NCBI RefSeq assembly: GCF_003143555.1
Contig: NZ_CP029347.1
Coordinates: 2,294,001-2,358,000 of the forward strand
Length of the DNA: 64,000 bases
Reading direction: 5' to 3'
Source of the DNA: Saliniradius amylolyticus
GTDB taxonomy: Bacteria > Pseudomonadota > Gammaproteobacteria > Enterobacterales > Alteromonadaceae
The translations under genes and the position numbers were made by a program. The notes beneath the pieces are model-generated. The model had not been told where the DNA came from. It did no database searches and worked only from the letters and a program-made list of their open reading frames with translations. Below are positions 35,326 to 49,197 of this stretch, one piece after another; position 1 is the first letter of the stretch, and the number at the start of each line of letters is the position of its first letter.

Positions 35326-35739
35326 TTATAACCTGATGTTCCCAACGTTTTGCAGTATTTTCATTGCCTCAAGCGCTCTGTCTTCTGGTACAAAGAGATG
35401 GTCATGGTAAAATGCAGACACAGGATTCACTCCCATTCCCGCTTCCGCCAGCCTATTGGTAACGGCCGCTAAAAAGCCGACGGCCTCTAACGACGAATGA
35501 ATATTGAGCGTAATCATCCTACTGACGAACTCATAGTCCCAGCCTTGCTGCTCAGCTTGTTCTTTAGGTATGATCAGCGTCACCCCTTCCGCCTCCCTGA
35601 ACAGCATTAATGGTTCGATTCCGGCGGCGACGTTCGCAGGCTCCGGTAAGGTCACAAATACATACACCGGCTCCTGCAACACTGGCTGCATCTGTTCTAG
35701 CAACCGGGCTAAGCACGTTTCTCCTTTAGAGGATGTCAT
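35326..35739 (-). CDS. ACT-domain protein
   Basis: A 137-residue protein with two ACT-like halves (family COG3602): the first around PVYVFVTLPEPANVAAGIEPLMLFREAEGVTLIIP, the second MITLNIHSSLEAVGFLAAVTNRLAEAGMGVNPVSAFYHDHLFVP. ACT domains bind amino acids to regulate metabolism; the ligand here is unknown. Stand-alone gene. Confidence 0.82.
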   Translation of the reverse strand: MTSSKGETCLARLLEQMQPVLQEPVYVFVTLPEPANVAAGIEPLMLFREAEGVTLIIPKEQAEQQGWDYEFVSRMITLNIHSSLEAVGFLAAVTNRLAEAGMGVNPVSAFYHDHLFVPEDRALEAMKILQNVGNIRL

Positions 35740-35817
35740 AGAACTCCTAAAAATTAAGCGTTATGGTAACGAGTAGCTACAATGAAACTTATCTCTGGTC
35801 ATAACAAATAAATAGCG

Positions 35818-36345
35818 ATGATACGAGTGTATCGCCGTGGTGCTATCACCACCATTGATATGCAGCCTAACCGCTCTGCTAGTTGGCGACAGACCCAATA
35901 CTTACTGGTTGCTATTGCTATGGTCAGCCTGACGATTGCTATTGCCTGGGCAGCGCTGGGATTTTGGATAATACTGCCTTTTGCCGGCCTGGAGATACTC
36001 TTGCTGCTTTACCTGGGCTATCGCACCTGCCATTTCACTTATGGCCGACAACAACTCACCATCACCAACTATTCTCTGGATTTTACCTATCGACTGGGTA
36101 AACGCCAGCGACGCTACATTCTCTCTCGCCCCCAAACCAGTGTATTAATCTTTAAACCACGCCATTCTCTCAGCAGCGACAAACTGGTTTTATTTCAGGA
36201 TGGGTTTTCCTTACCCATTGGTGAGTGGCTGAATCGGGATGATATTGCTACCCTGGCCGCCACGTTAAAGGAGCATGCCTTGCCCTGCGTATTGCAAAAC
36301 AAGGTGCAGCGGGTCGCCTTAAACCCCTTCCCTCCAGAGCCTTAG
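35818..36345 (+). CDS. DUF2244 membrane protein
   Basis: A 175-residue protein of the DUF2244 pattern: N-terminal strand MIRVYRRGAITTIDMQPNRSASWRQ, two adjacent membrane helices (about 27-65), then a soluble PH-like domain (CHFTYGRQQLTITNYSLDFTYRLGKRQRRYIL, LVLFQDGFSLPIGEWLNRDD). In many proteobacteria DUF2244 genes lie near cytochrome oxidase genes; none are seen here. Function unknown. Confidence 0.8.
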   Translation: MIRVYRRGAITTIDMQPNRSASWRQTQYLLVAIAMVSLTIAIAWAALGFWIILPFAGLEILLLLYLGYRTCHFTYGRQQLTITNYSLDFTYRLGKRQRRYILSRPQTSVLIFKPRHSLSSDKLVLFQDGFSLPIGEWLNRDDIATLAATLKEHALPCVLQNKVQRVALNPFPPEP

Positions 36346-36373
36346 GGTTCAGCGAGGTAAAAGCACCAGACAC

Positions 36374-36400
36374 AAAAAAACCGCCCGAAGGCGGTTTTTT
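36374..36400. terminator. Bidirectional terminator between DUF2244 and rplI
   Basis: aaaaaaaccgcc-cgaa-ggcggtttttt: short GC stem with A- and T-runs on both sides, serving both convergent transcripts. Confidence 0.92.
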
Positions 36401-36415
36401 ACATCGGCTACCGAA

Positions 36416-36868
36416 TTAGGCTTCAGCAACGATATTGACTTTAACCGTGGTCGCCACATCGGAGTGCAACTGCAAGTCGATGTCGAACTCACCCACTTCA
36501 CGCAACGTGCCGTGGGGCATCTTCACTTCGGCTTTAGCCACTTCAACGCCTGCGGCGGTCAGTGCATCAGCAATGTCACGAGTACCCACAGAACCGAACA
36601 GCTTGCCTTCGTCGCCAGCTGGGGCTTCGATAGTCACAGAGCCCAACTCAGTAATCTTCTCGGCACGCGCTTCCGCGGCTGCAAGCTCTTCAGCGATCTT
36701 CGCTTCGTACTCGGCACGACGCTGTTCAAATTTCTCAATGTTACCCTTAGTCGCAGGCACAGCCTTGCCCTGAGGGAACAGGAAGTTACGAGCAAAACCA
36801 GATTTAACACTAACCTGATCACCCAAACCGCCTAAGTTGGCGATCTTATCTAGTAGAATGATTTCCAT
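36416..36868 (-). CDS. rplI: 50S ribosomal protein L9
   Basis: A 150-residue two-domain protein: start [36 protein letters not shown] (rRNA-binding N-domain), a long central helix (residues about 45-75), and a C-domain with [21 protein letters not shown]. It ends the rpsF-rpsR-rplI operon. Confidence 0.98.
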   Translation of the reverse strand: MEIILLDKIANLGGLGDQVSVKSGFARNFLFPQGKAVPATKGNIEKFEQRRAEYEAKIAEELAAAEARAEKITELGSVTIEAPAGDEGKLFGSVGTRDIADALTAAGVEVAKAEVKMPHGTLREVGEFDIDLQLHSDVATTVKVNIVAEA

Positions 36869-36895
36869 CTTTGCTACCTCTTATTCGCCAACCAA

Positions 36896-37123
36896 TTATT
36901 TATGACCGTCAGTGTACGGCAACAGAGCCAGGAAGCGCGCACGCTTGATAGCTGTTGACAACTGACGCTGATATTTGGCGCTGGTACCTGTAATACGGCT
37001 AGGTACGATTTTGCCACTTTCAGTGATGTAGTTTTTCAGCAGATTCACATCTTTATAATCGATCTGCTCAATGCCTTCTGCGGTAAAACGGCAGAACTTA
37101 CGACGTCTGAAAAAACGAGCCAT
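36896..37123 (-). CDS. rpsR: 30S ribosomal protein S18
   Basis: A 75-residue protein, start [17 protein letters not shown], with [36 protein letters not shown], the S18 signature. It binds S6 in the 30S platform. It follows rpsF at 17 nt; priB, which lies between rpsF and rpsR in E. coli, is absent. Confidence 0.98.
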   Translation of the reverse strand: MARFFRRRKFCRFTAEGIEQIDYKDVNLLKNYITESGKIVPSRITGTSAKYQRQLSTAIKRARFLALLPYTDGHK

Positions 37124-37140
37124 AATATCTCTCCTATCGG

Positions 37141-37500
37141 TTAGCTGGCAGCTTGTTCAGCTGGCTTTTCTTCACGCTTACGGTCTTCTTTCGCCATTGG
37201 TGATGGCTCAGTGTCCGCATGCTTAGTGCGCATGATCATGTTACGCAGAACCAGATCGTTGAAGCGGAAAGCGTTTTCCAGCTCTTCGATGGCTTCAGCA
37301 GAAGTTTCGGCGTTGACCAGCACATAGTGCGCTTTGTGCAGCTTCTCGATGGGGTAAGCCAGTTGGCGGCGGCCCCAGTCTTCCAGACGATGGATTTGAC
37401 CGCCGTTCTGAGTCAGAATACCGGTATAACGCTCGATCATACCCGGTACTTGTTCACTCTGGTCAGGGTGAACCATAAACACGATTTCGTAATGACGCAT
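37141..37500 (-). CDS. rpsF: 30S ribosomal protein S6
   Basis: A 119-residue protein, start [25 protein letters not shown], with the family segment [26 protein letters not shown] and a charged tail ([14 protein letters not shown]). E. coli RimK adds Glu to the S6 tail; whether that happens here is unknown. The first gene of the operon; GTAAGGAGCAACC precedes the ATG. Confidence 0.98.
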   Translation of the reverse strand: MRHYEIVFMVHPDQSEQVPGMIERYTGILTQNGGQIHRLEDWGRRQLAYPIEKLHKAHYVLVNAETSAEAIEELENAFRFNDLVLRNMIMRTKHADTEPSPMAKEDRKREEKPAEQAAS

Positions 37501-37585
37501 GGTTGCTCCTTACGGTTGTAGCCTCTTTCAGCACAGCCAAACTGCAGAGACAAGGAACGAAACAGAAATTGGGCTGATTTAAGAG
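37501..37585 (-). promoter_or_regulatory. rpsF leader, possible S6:S18 binding element
   Basis: About 85 nt of leader with a stem-loop near the start codon (GGCTACAACCGTAAGGAG region). An S6:S18-binding leader is known upstream of rpsF in many bacteria; the CCG and GGAG elements visible here would fit, but I could not fold it against the consensus. Confidence 0.4.
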
Positions 37586-37590
37586 CGCGG

Positions 37591-37619
37591 ATTCTACCCG
37601 ATCAACCCCGGCAGCACAA
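37591..37619 (-). promoter_or_regulatory. Predicted promoter of rpsF-rpsR-rplI
   Basis: Minus-strand TTGTGC, 17-bp spacer, TAGAAT, then a GC-rich discriminator (CCGCGCTC), typical of ribosomal-protein promoters. Confidence 0.55.
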
Positions 37620-37645
37620 GCAATAACCGACGTTATCCCCAACTA

Positions 37646-38527
37646 TCACCAATGTTCTCCCGTCACCAATAGCCCCACGCCCGCCAGGGCCACCAAAGAC
37701 CAAACCAGAGACTGTCGGTTCACTCGGTCTCCCATAATCTTCGCGACCAATAGCGACAATATGACACTGGTGGCAAATAGCGTTTGTACCACGGCGGCCT
37801 TGGCATAGGTAAAAGCCACCATCTGCAAGTAAAGCGCAGCAAATGTTCCCACTAAAGTCGCCGCCGCAAACATCAGCCAGGTTCGTTTCGGATTATCGGA
37901 TTTCGGCAGCCAACGCTGGCGCTTAACAATCAATAACAGGATGATGATCGCCAAGCCGCCCAACAGACGCATCAAGCTGGCGTTAGCCGCGTCCACACCA
38001 GTGCTGGTCAGCACATCGCGGCTAACCACCGCACCAAGCGCCTGACAAAGTGCAGCCAAGGCCGCATACACAAAGCCTGACAATTCAAACACCTGACTGG
38101 TGTCACGCTTATTCAGCTTAATCACCATATCCACGGCCAGAATTACCACCGCAATGCCACACCACTGTTGCCACGTAAGCCACTCAGCAATCCAGGCCAT
38201 GGCCAGTAACGCGGTAAATATGGGCGCCAGACTCTCGGCAAACAAGATGGTTTGGCTGTCACCAATACGATTCAGCGCCTGGAAGAAAAAAGTATCACCA
38301 AGGCCAATACCGATCACACCACTGATTAGCAGCCAGATAATATGGGAGGTTTGTAGTGGGCTGTTCGGATACACCCATAGACAGATGGGAACCAACACCA
38401 CAATGGCTACCAAGCCTTTCCACAGGTTCAGTGCAAGCGGGGAAAAACTGGCTCCTAATTGTCTGAACAGACGTGCAGCTACCGCCCAACAACAGGCGGT
38501 GAATAACGCGGTTAATTCACCAATCAC
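37646..38527 (-). CDS. EamA/DMT-superfamily transporter
   Basis: A 293-residue protein with ten predicted membrane helices in two EamA repeats (starting IGELTALFTACCWAVAARLFRQLG and LSGFVYAALAALCQALGAVVSRDVL). GLGDTFFFQALNRIGDSQTILFAESLAPIFTALLAMAWIAEWLTWQQWCGIAVVILAV is the usual end of repeat 1. Probably a metabolite exporter of the inner membrane; substrate unknown. Confidence 0.88.
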   Translation of the reverse strand: MIGELTALFTACCWAVAARLFRQLGASFSPLALNLWKGLVAIVVLVPICLWVYPNSPLQTSHIIWLLISGVIGIGLGDTFFFQALNRIGDSQTILFAESLAPIFTALLAMAWIAEWLTWQQWCGIAVVILAVDMVIKLNKRDTSQVFELSGFVYAALAALCQALGAVVSRDVLTSTGVDAANASLMRLLGGLAIIILLLIVKRQRWLPKSDNPKRTWLMFAAATLVGTFAALYLQMVAFTYAKAAVVQTLFATSVILSLLVAKIMGDRVNRQSLVWSLVALAGVGLLVTGEHW

Positions 38528-38583
38528 AAGCGCCTCCTTAATGAGGCGCGTAGACTAATGAGAATCGAGACAAAAAACCAGCG

Positions 38584-39162
38584 TTAGTCTGCTTTTAGTT
38601 TTTGCAGTGTTGTGACCAGGGCTTTACCGATATCTTCGATGGTCTGCTGTTGCTGACTATCGGATAACTGTCCATTGTCAGTAAACGCTGAGCCAGCGCC
38701 ACTTACCGCGTGTTGTTGAGGTAAAACAGTCACCCCAATATTTTGCAGCAACATACGTAAGAACACTAAGCCACGCATACCCCCTAACCCGCCAGGGGAA
38801 GCCGACATAATCCCGGCATACTTGCCGCGATAGGCCGACAGCATAGGCTCATTGTCATAGGTCGGGCGCGACACCCAGTCGATGCAGTTCTTTAACAACG
38901 GCGAGAAGGCGCTGTTGTACTCTGGTGACGCGATCAACAGCCCATCGGCCTCGGTAATCAGTGCCTTAAGCTCTTTGGCCGCCTCCGGCACACCGCTCTC
39001 CTGCTCCAGATCCTGGTTCATCAGCGGCATCGGATAAGACCCTAAATTAATAACCTGAACGTCGGCTCCGGCTCGCTCTGCGGCAGCCGCCGCAATTTTT
39101 ACCAGCTTATGATTAAACGACTCTTTTCGGGCACTGCCTGAGAACGCAAGTATCTTGATCAT
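38584..39162 (-). CDS. NADPH-dependent FMN reductase family protein
   Basis: A 192-residue flavodoxin-fold protein. FMN phosphate loop SGSARKESFNHKLV at 9-22, and LLIASPEYNSAFSPLLKNCIDWVSRP, the FMN-ring loop with the SPEYN motif. It matches the FMN_red family (chromate/quinone reductase-like); physiological substrate unknown. Lies 56 nt from the EamA gene on the same strand. Confidence 0.88.
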   Translation of the reverse strand: MIKILAFSGSARKESFNHKLVKIAAAAAERAGADVQVINLGSYPMPLMNQDLEQESGVPEAAKELKALITEADGLLIASPEYNSAFSPLLKNCIDWVSRPTYDNEPMLSAYRGKYAGIMSASPGGLGGMRGLVFLRMLLQNIGVTVLPQQHAVSGAGSAFTDNGQLSDSQQQQTIEDIGKALVTTLQKLKAD

Positions 39163-39754
39163 GTTTTCCCTCTTAAATAACGATGTCGAAGCTCAAGCAT
39201 AGGTGTTGAAAGAGCACACAACAATATTGCAGGAATAGCGTAATAAATTTAACAGCACTATTCTCTACAAACGAACCACGCAATACGATCACTGGTAATA
39301 ATGCAGATGATTCTTCAGTGAAGCCGAGAAGAATTCAGCCCAACTTCAAAACCCCGAGAGCGATGAACGACGAATCATGGATGATTCGGCTGGAACCCAG
39401 CTACAGGGATGTCATTGGTTACTTTATCCAGGCCAGCCCCCCTCTAGCCTTTGACTCACCCGATAGAGATGTGGCCTTCGTCAGCATGACGAGTGTTCTA
39501 CTGCAGAGGTATTCACCTCTCACATGGGGGCGGAGCAAGACCGTTATGCCGGTGGCATAACGCAGCTTGTGGAGCGACGAGCATGGAGGCCTACATGGAT
39601 GTAGGTCATTAGAACAACGCAGGAGCAGTTGTCGTGATGCGAGGCTGCTTCATGGACGAATGACAGATGACTGCTGGCCGTTGGAATACGATACCCTTGC
39701 CAGTGCGATGGGTTGGGTCTTCCATAAGGCAGCACGTCAGTGCTGCTTAAAGCA

Positions 39755-39786
39755 CAAAACCCCGAGCCTTTCGACTCGGGGTTTTG
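39755..39786. terminator. Second terminator of the rRNA operon region
   Basis: caaaaccccgag / ctcggggttttg, 12-bp stem usable in both directions, immediately downstream (minus sense) of the 5S tail fragment. Confidence 0.85.
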
Positions 39787-39790
39787 CTTT

Positions 39791-39816
39791 AATTAGAAGC
39801 CTGGCGGTGTGCTACT
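39791..39816 (-). pseudogene. 5S rRNA 3'-tail fragment
   Basis: Twenty-six bases identical to the 3' end and immediate downstream flank of the intact 5S gene (39983-40008). The homology stops abruptly (ttactccgcg instead of ctcacatggg). It is followed on the minus strand by its own terminator, consistent with a remnant of a second 5S gene. Confidence 0.7.
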
Positions 39817-39942
39817 TTACTCCGCGCAATCCTGCGCTACGCCCTTCGGGCCGTCGTCGCGTAGCTCCGACGTTCAAATTCGTTCCCGACGAATTTGTCA
39901 CATTCCATGTTCGAGTGCACACCCGAATACTATTGATGCAAA

Positions 39943-39976
39943 TAAAAAAGCCCCTCTCTTTCGAGAAGGGCTTTTC
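39943..39976 (-). terminator. rRNA operon terminator
   Basis: Minus-strand hairpin AAAAGCCCTTCTCG / AGAGGGGCTTTT with loop AAAG followed by a T-run, 12 nt after the 5S 3' end. Confidence 0.85.
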
Positions 39977-39988
39977 TATTTGAATTAG

Positions 39989-40108
39989 AAGCCTGGCGGT
40001 GTGCTACTCTCACATGGGGAGACCCCACACTACCATCGCCGCTAATACGTTTCACTTCTGAGTTCGGAATGGAATCAGGTGGTTCCGTATTGCTATTGCC
40101 GCCAGGCA
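39989..40108 (-). rRNA. rrf: 5S ribosomal RNA
   Basis: 120 nt. 5' end TGCCTGGCGGCAATAGC; internal CCGAACTCAGAAGTGAAACG and GATGGTAGTGTGGGGTCTCC are the conserved 5S segments; the 3' end CGCCAGGC pairs with the 5' end. Confidence 0.97.
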
Positions 40109-40214
40109 TAAACTGTGAACAATTTGAGCAAGCTGTCTTTAAATCGGTAATCTGTCTGTCTTGGTATTGCTCTGATGCGCGTTACTTACTGTTTTAACGT
40201 CACTTGGGCGTTGT

Positions 40215-43096
<2,882 letters not shown>

Positions 43097-43383
43097 ATAC
43101 AACCCCAAATAACGTCAGAATCGTACAGTCAGTAACGCGCTAATCATCAGATAAAGCAATACCAGACGACGTCTAGATTACTTCGCTTGATTGATTTAAA
43201 TATCAGCTTGCCAAATTGTTAAAGAACATTAAGTGTCGAAACACTTATCAATAATGACTGTCAGTCAGTATTCATAAGTATTTCTGTATAGCGATTCGCG
43301 GACATATTTGCTAGTCAAGGCGTCGTGCAGCGTAGCGTACAATCAGTACGTGAGCTGTGCGACAACGCAGAATAGCGAATATG
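43097..43383 (-). other. Spacer between tRNA-Ile and 23S
   Basis: Transcribed spacer with no gene. A boxA antitermination element (TGTTCTTTAACAATTTGG, complement of about 43212-43229) matches that in the 16S leader. A hairpin-rich segment lies at about 43300-43375 (gcgtcgtgcagcgtagcg...). Confidence 0.75.
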
Positions 43384-43460
<77 letters not shown>

Positions 43461-43461
43461 A

Positions 43462-43537
43462 TGGTGGAGCTAAGCAGGATCGAACTGCTGACCTCCTGCG
43501 TGCAAGGCAGGCGCTCTCCCAGCTGAGCTATAGCCCC
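43462..43537 (-). tRNA. alaT: tRNA-Ala (TGC)
   Basis: 76 nt including encoded CCA. 5' GGGGCTATAGCTCAGCTGGG; anticodon TGC in CTGCCTTGCACGCAG; T-loop GTTCGATCC; acceptor GGGGCTA pairs with TAGCTCC (one G-T pair). The order 16S-Ala-Ile-23S in transcription is the reverse of the E. coli Ile-Ala order but common in Alteromonadales and Vibrio. Confidence 0.97.
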
Positions 43538-43607
43538 TCGCTATACTCTTTCTCTTTGCAACAAAACAATCTGTGTAGGCACTGCATCAAAAGATGTCAG
43601 CATTTCG

Positions 43608-45140
<1,533 letters not shown>

Positions 45141-45262
45141 AATAATCATGAATATCTTTGGCTGACACTCTTTTAACGAGTGCCCACACAGATTGTCTCG
45201 TTGCAAATTGTTAAAGAACATTTCGCTTCAAATCCAAGCTTGGCTTGCCCTGAAGCGGGATG
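45141..45262 (-). promoter_or_regulatory. 16S leader with boxA antiterminator
   Basis: Leader between P2 and 16S. boxA TGTTCTTTAACAATTTG (complement of about 45204-45220), where the NusB/NusE antitermination complex binds. Confidence 0.75.
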
Positions 45263-45265
45263 CGC

Positions 45266-45293
45266 ATTCTACGCTTTCCCTTTTTAATGTCAA
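45266..45293 (-). promoter_or_regulatory. rRNA promoter P2
   Basis: Minus-strand TTGACA, 16-bp spacer, TAGAAT, discriminator GCGCATCC. Confidence 0.85.
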
Positions 45294-45379
45294 CAATTAA
45301 TTTCAAATTAATTTATAAAACCTGACATTAAAACTTTCTCTTTCCCGGCTCACGTACTGTTGCCGCGAAAGAGAGGCGC

Positions 45380-45407
45380 ATTATACGCAAAGTTATTGCC
45401 CTCGCAA
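45380..45407 (-). promoter_or_regulatory. rRNA promoter P1
   Basis: Minus-strand TTGCGA, 16-bp spacer, TATAAT, discriminator GCGCCTCTC. The GC-rich discriminator and 114-bp distance to P2 are typical. The AT-rich stretch upstream (45420-45500) could hold an UP element or Fis sites. Confidence 0.85.
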
Positions 45408-45550
45408 GGGCTTTTTGAAAAAACATATCCATTCGCTCAGAATTACGACAACTGGATAACTAGTATTTAATTTTCAATAAGTTACGAAGCAATCACAAAT
45501 GCTAACATGGCCTTAACGCCAGTTAAGTACTGATTTTCCGTCTTGATACG

Positions 45551-45578
45551 AAAAAGGGCAGCTTATCGCTGCCCTTTG
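45551..45578 (-). terminator. Terminator after pssA
   Basis: Minus-strand stem AAAGGGCAGC / GCTGCCCTTT with a GATAA loop and T-run, 24 nt after the pssA stop. Confidence 0.9.
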
Positions 45579-45601
45579 ATTGTATCCAAACCACTACGGG
45601 T

Positions 45602-46399
45602 TCAGTCTGCTTTGTCTTTGTGCTCTTGCTCAGCGTCAGCGCGGAAGTCTTCGTCATCGTCATCCGCATCCCCCACCACGTGCTTAAGCTCGACTTTATC
45701 CACACTGCGGAAGGTATTGATAGGCCCGGCGATGGCGTAAAGCGCAAATACAATAAAGAGGACGAGAGATGGCTGGGTCGCGACGATCACAAACACCAGC
45801 ATGACCACTAACAAGGCCACAAAAGGCACTTTGCCATGCCAGTTCACTTCTTTAAAAGAGTTATATTTGAAGTTGCTGACCATCAGTAAGCCCGCCGCCG
45901 CGGTTATAAACGCAACGATCGGCCCATAGTCGGTACCCTTGATGTCATACTCGACACCGACCCAAACCAGGCCTGCTACCAAAGCCGCCGACGCTGGACT
46001 GGCTAGCCCCTGGAAGAAGCGCTTGTCGGCAACGGACAGTTGAGTATTAAAACGAGCCAGACGCAGAGCGGCACCGGCGACATAGACAAAGGAAGCTAAC
46101 CAGCCCAGCTTACCCATATCCGTTAATCCCCATGAGTAGGCCACCAGTGCCGGGGCGATGCCAAAGGAGATCATATCAGCCATTGAGTCATACTCGGCAC
46201 CGAAGTCACTCTGGGTATTGGTCATTCTGGCCACACGGCCATCCAGACCATCAAATATCATCGCCACAAAAATCGCTATGGCTGCCGCTTCGAAGTGCCC
46301 GTTCATGGCAGATACCACGGCGTAGAATCCGGAAAAAAGTCCTGCAGTGGTCAGCAGGTTAGGCAGGAGATATATCCCCTTATGTTTACTGTCTGGCAT
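45602..46399 (-). CDS. pssA: CDP-diacylglycerol-serine O-phosphatidyltransferase (type II)
   Basis: Makes phosphatidylserine, the precursor of phosphatidylethanolamine. The 265-residue integral membrane protein carries the CDP-alcohol phosphatidyltransferase motif D-G-x2-A-R-x8-G-x3-D-x3-D, seen as DGRVARMTNTQSDFGAEYDSMAD. It is the B. subtilis-type enzyme, unrelated to the phospholipase D-like PssA of E. coli. About six to eight helices and an acidic C-terminal tail (DADDDDEDFRADAEQEHK). Confidence 0.94.
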   Translation of the reverse strand: MPDSKHKGIYLLPNLLTTAGLFSGFYAVVSAMNGHFEAAAIAIFVAMIFDGLDGRVARMTNTQSDFGAEYDSMADMISFGIAPALVAYSWGLTDMGKLGWLASFVYVAGAALRLARFNTQLSVADKRFFQGLASPASAALVAGLVWVGVEYDIKGTDYGPIVAFITAAAGLLMVSNFKYNSFKEVNWHGKVPFVALLVVMLVFVIVATQPSLVLFIVFALYAIAGPINTFRSVDKVELKHVVGDADDDDEDFRADAEQEHKDKAD

Positions 46400-46475
46400 T
46401 CATCCCTCCTTAAAACGAGGGCTAAGATAACACATTTATGCCGACTCCTTATAGTCTGGGGGCATTCACCGAAAA

Positions 46476-46503
46476 TAAAAAAGCCGCCCGCAGGCGGCTT
46501 TCT
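46476..46503 (-). terminator. Terminator after clpB
   Basis: aagccgcc-cgca-ggcggctt stem with a T-run on the minus strand (complement of 46476-46482), 22 nt after the clpB stop. Confidence 0.9.
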
Positions 46504-46524
46504 GGTTCTTACCGAGTGGCAGAT

Positions 46525-49095
46525 TTAGTGAAACACAAAGCCCTGCTCGTCAGCGTCAATATGCAGCTTGCTGCCGGGGAGCAATTCGCCTGCTAACAAC
46601 TTCTGTGCCAGAGGGTTCTCAATCTGCTGCTGGATGGCCCGCTTCAAAGGACGAGCGCCAAACACGGGATCAAACCCAGCATCGGCCAACTTATCCAGAG
46701 CAGCTTGGGTTAACTCAAGATCGTAATCCTGCTCGGCGAGACGTTTTCTGAGGGACGCCAGCTGGATCTCGGCAATGGCCTTGATCTGCTCATGAGCCAA
46801 CGGATGGAACACCACTGTGTCGTCGATACGGTTAATAAACTCCGGGCGGAAGTTCTGCGCCACCACGGTCATCACCCGATCTTTCATCTCCTGATACTGA
46901 CTGTCGTTGTGTAGGTCTTGGATAATGTCCGAGCCCAGATTCGAAGTCATAATGACAACGGCATTTTTAAAGTCCACGGTACGGCCCTGGCCATCGGTCA
47001 GGCGACCATCATCCAGTACCTGCAGCAGAATATTAAACACATCCGGGTGGGCCTTCTCTACCTCATCCAGCAATATCACCGAATAGGGTTTACGGCGCAC
47101 GGCTTCGGTGAGATAGCCCCCTTCTTCATAGCCCACATAACCGGGAGGCGCGCCTACTAACCGAGCCACTGAGTGTTTTTCCATGAACTCGGACATATCG
47201 ATTCGCACCATGGCCTCCTGCGTGTCGAACAGGTATTCGGCCAGCGACTTACACAGCTCGGTCTTACCCACCCCCGTTGGCCCCAGGAACAGGAATGAAC
47301 CTATGGGCCGATTGGGGTCGGCCAGGCCCGAACGGGAACGACGAATGGCATTCGCCACCGCATTGACCGCTTCGTCCTGCCCAATGACCCGATTGTGCAG
47401 AGAGTCTTCCATGCGCAGCAGTTTTTCACGCTCGCCTTCCAGCATCTTACTCACCGGAATACCCGTCCACCGGGACAGCACGTCGGCGATCTCCACATCG
47501 GAAACCTTGTTTTTCACCAGCTTGGTGTCTTGCCCTTCTGAGGCTTCGGCTTTTTCCAGTTGCTGTTCCAGCTCAGGAATACGGCCGTATTGCAGTTCGG
47601 ACATCCGGTTCAGATCCCCCGCCCGACGAGCAATCTCCAGATCCAGCTTCGCCTGTTCCAGCTCTGCTTTGATATGCTGGGCACCTTGCATGGCCTGTTT
47701 CTCAGATAACCAGACCGTCTCGAGTTCCTTGTATTTACTCTCCAACTGCTCGCGCTCCAGTTCAATGGCTTCAAGGCGTTTATGGCTGGCTTCATCCGTT
47801 TCCTTAGCCAAGGCCTGTTCTTCCAGTTTCAACTGGATCACCCGACGCTCGAGACGATCCATCTCTTCTGGTTTGGAGTCGATCTGCATGCGGATGCTGG
47901 ACGCGGCTTCGTCAATAAGGTCAATGGCCTTATCGGGCAGCTGCCGATCGCTGATATACCGATGGGATAGTGATGCTGCCGCCACAATCGCCGGGTCGGT
48001 AATATTTACCGAGTGGTGCAACTCGTAGCGCTCTTTCAATCCCCGCAAAATCGCGATGGTATCTTCCACACTCGGCTCATCCACCAGCACCTTCTGGAAG
48101 CGACGCTCCAGGGCGGCATCTTTTTCAATATACTGGCGGTACTCATCCAGCGTTGTGGCACCCACACAGTGTAACTCACCACGCGCCAGGGCTGGCTTTA
48201 ACATATTGCTGGCGTCCATGGCGCCATCGGTCTTACCCGCGCCCACCATGATATGCAGCTCGTCGATAAACAAAATGACATTGCCTTCTTCCTTGGCCAG
48301 CTCATTAAGTACCGCTTTTAAGCGCTCCTCGAATTCGCCCCGGTACTTGGCTCCGGCCACCAGAGCCCCCATATCCAGCGACAGTACGCGCTTACTTTTC
48401 AGGCCTTCTGGCACCTCTCCGTTCACGATTCGCTGGGCCAGCCCCTCCACGATAGCGGTCTTACCTACACCAGGTTCACCGATAAGCACCGGGTTATTCT
48501 TGGTACGGCGCTGCAGTACCTGCACCGTGCGGCGGATCTCTTCATCCCGGCCGATAACCGGATCCAGCTTACCCTGCTCGGCCCGCTCGGTGAGATCGGT
48601 AGTGTATTTTTCGAGAGCCTGACGTACGTCTTCGGCGTTAGGGTCGGTCACTTTCTGACCGCCACGGAGCTTTTCAATAGCTTGCTCGATCTTGGCTTTA
48701 TCCGCCCCCAGGCTCTTCAGGGTTTGACCCAACTTGCCCTTGTCTTCCAGGGCTGCCAGCACATAGATTTCCGAGGTGATGTAATCGTCTTTACGCTGCT
48801 GGGCAATTTTGTCACACAGGTTCAGCAGTACCGCCAACTCCTTACTCAGTTGCACATCACCACCCACGCCCTCCACGCGCGGTAGCTGCTCGATAATCTG
48901 AGATAAAGAGGAACGCAGCGAGTTAGTATTCACTCCCGCGGTATCCATCAGTGGCTTGATGGAGCCGCCTTCCTGATTCATTAATGCCAGCATCAGGTGA
49001 GCGGGTTCAATGTATTGATGATCCCGTCCCAACGCCAAGGATTGGGCATCGGAGATCGCCATTTGAAACTTACTGGTCATTTTATCCAGTCTCAT
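46525..49095 (-). CDS. clpB: ATP-dependent chaperone ClpB
   Basis: Hexameric AAA+ disaggregase that works with DnaK. The 856 residues match E. coli (857). Domains: N-domain (1-145), NBD1 with Walker A GEPGVGKT and Walker [10 protein letters not shown], the coiled-coil middle domain (about 400-530; [25 protein letters not shown]), NBD2 with Walker A GPTGVGKT and sensor-2 [10 protein letters not shown]. It lacks the ClpP-binding IGF/L loop of ClpA/X. A sigma-32-like promoter precedes it. Confidence 0.98.
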   Translation of the reverse strand: MRLDKMTSKFQMAISDAQSLALGRDHQYIEPAHLMLALMNQEGGSIKPLMDTAGVNTNSLRSSLSQIIEQLPRVEGVGGDVQLSKELAVLLNLCDKIAQQRKDDYITSEIYVLAALEDKGKLGQTLKSLGADKAKIEQAIEKLRGGQKVTDPNAEDVRQALEKYTTDLTERAEQGKLDPVIGRDEEIRRTVQVLQRRTKNNPVLIGEPGVGKTAIVEGLAQRIVNGEVPEGLKSKRVLSLDMGALVAGAKYRGEFEERLKAVLNELAKEEGNVILFIDELHIMVGAGKTDGAMDASNMLKPALARGELHCVGATTLDEYRQYIEKDAALERRFQKVLVDEPSVEDTIAILRGLKERYELHHSVNITDPAIVAAASLSHRYISDRQLPDKAIDLIDEAASSIRMQIDSKPEEMDRLERRVIQLKLEEQALAKETDEASHKRLEAIELEREQLESKYKELETVWLSEKQAMQGAQHIKAELEQAKLDLEIARRAGDLNRMSELQYGRIPELEQQLEKAEASEGQDTKLVKNKVSDVEIADVLSRWTGIPVSKMLEGEREKLLRMEDSLHNRVIGQDEAVNAVANAIRRSRSGLADPNRPIGSFLFLGPTGVGKTELCKSLAEYLFDTQEAMVRIDMSEFMEKHSVARLVGAPPGYVGYEEGGYLTEAVRRKPYSVILLDEVEKAHPDVFNILLQVLDDGRLTDGQGRTVDFKNAVVIMTSNLGSDIIQDLHNDSQYQEMKDRVMTVVAQNFRPEFINRIDDTVVFHPLAHEQIKAIAEIQLASLRKRLAEQDYDLELTQAALDKLADAGFDPVFGARPLKRAIQQQIENPLAQKLLAGELLPGSKLHIDADEQGFVFH

Positions 49096-49133
49096 GATGT
49101 CAGTACCTTCTGGTAAAAATCTTACTTGTGGTT

Positions 49134-49164
49134 ATTTATGGGTACTGATGAATAATGAATCAAG
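49134..49164 (-). promoter_or_regulatory. Sigma-32-like heat-shock promoter of clpB
   Basis: Minus-strand CTTGAT, then CCCATAAAT after 16 nt, close to the CTTGAAA-N11-16-CCCCATnT consensus. It lies 39 nt upstream of the start codon. Confidence 0.7.
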
Positions 49165-49197
49165 TCTTTGAGCAAGTGTCGGCTTGCGCTGGATCAA

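Larger units (their letters stand above)
39163..39942. other. Non-coding region downstream of the rRNA operon
   Basis: No credible gene. It contains a 5S tail fragment (39791-39816), a second terminator (39755-39786), a 13-nt 5S-like match at 39517-39529 (ctctcacatgggg), and a GC-rich hairpin (gctacgcccttcgggccgtcgtcgcgtagc at about 39835-39864). Around 39580-39660 are hairpin units (cctacatggatgtagg) resembling the atggatg modules of the repeat region at 28 kb. Confidence 0.7.

Noticed and set aside
39318-39983. Two frames of 80 and 138 codons downstream of 5S
   Set aside because: They run through the terminators and the 5S fragment; no coding signature.
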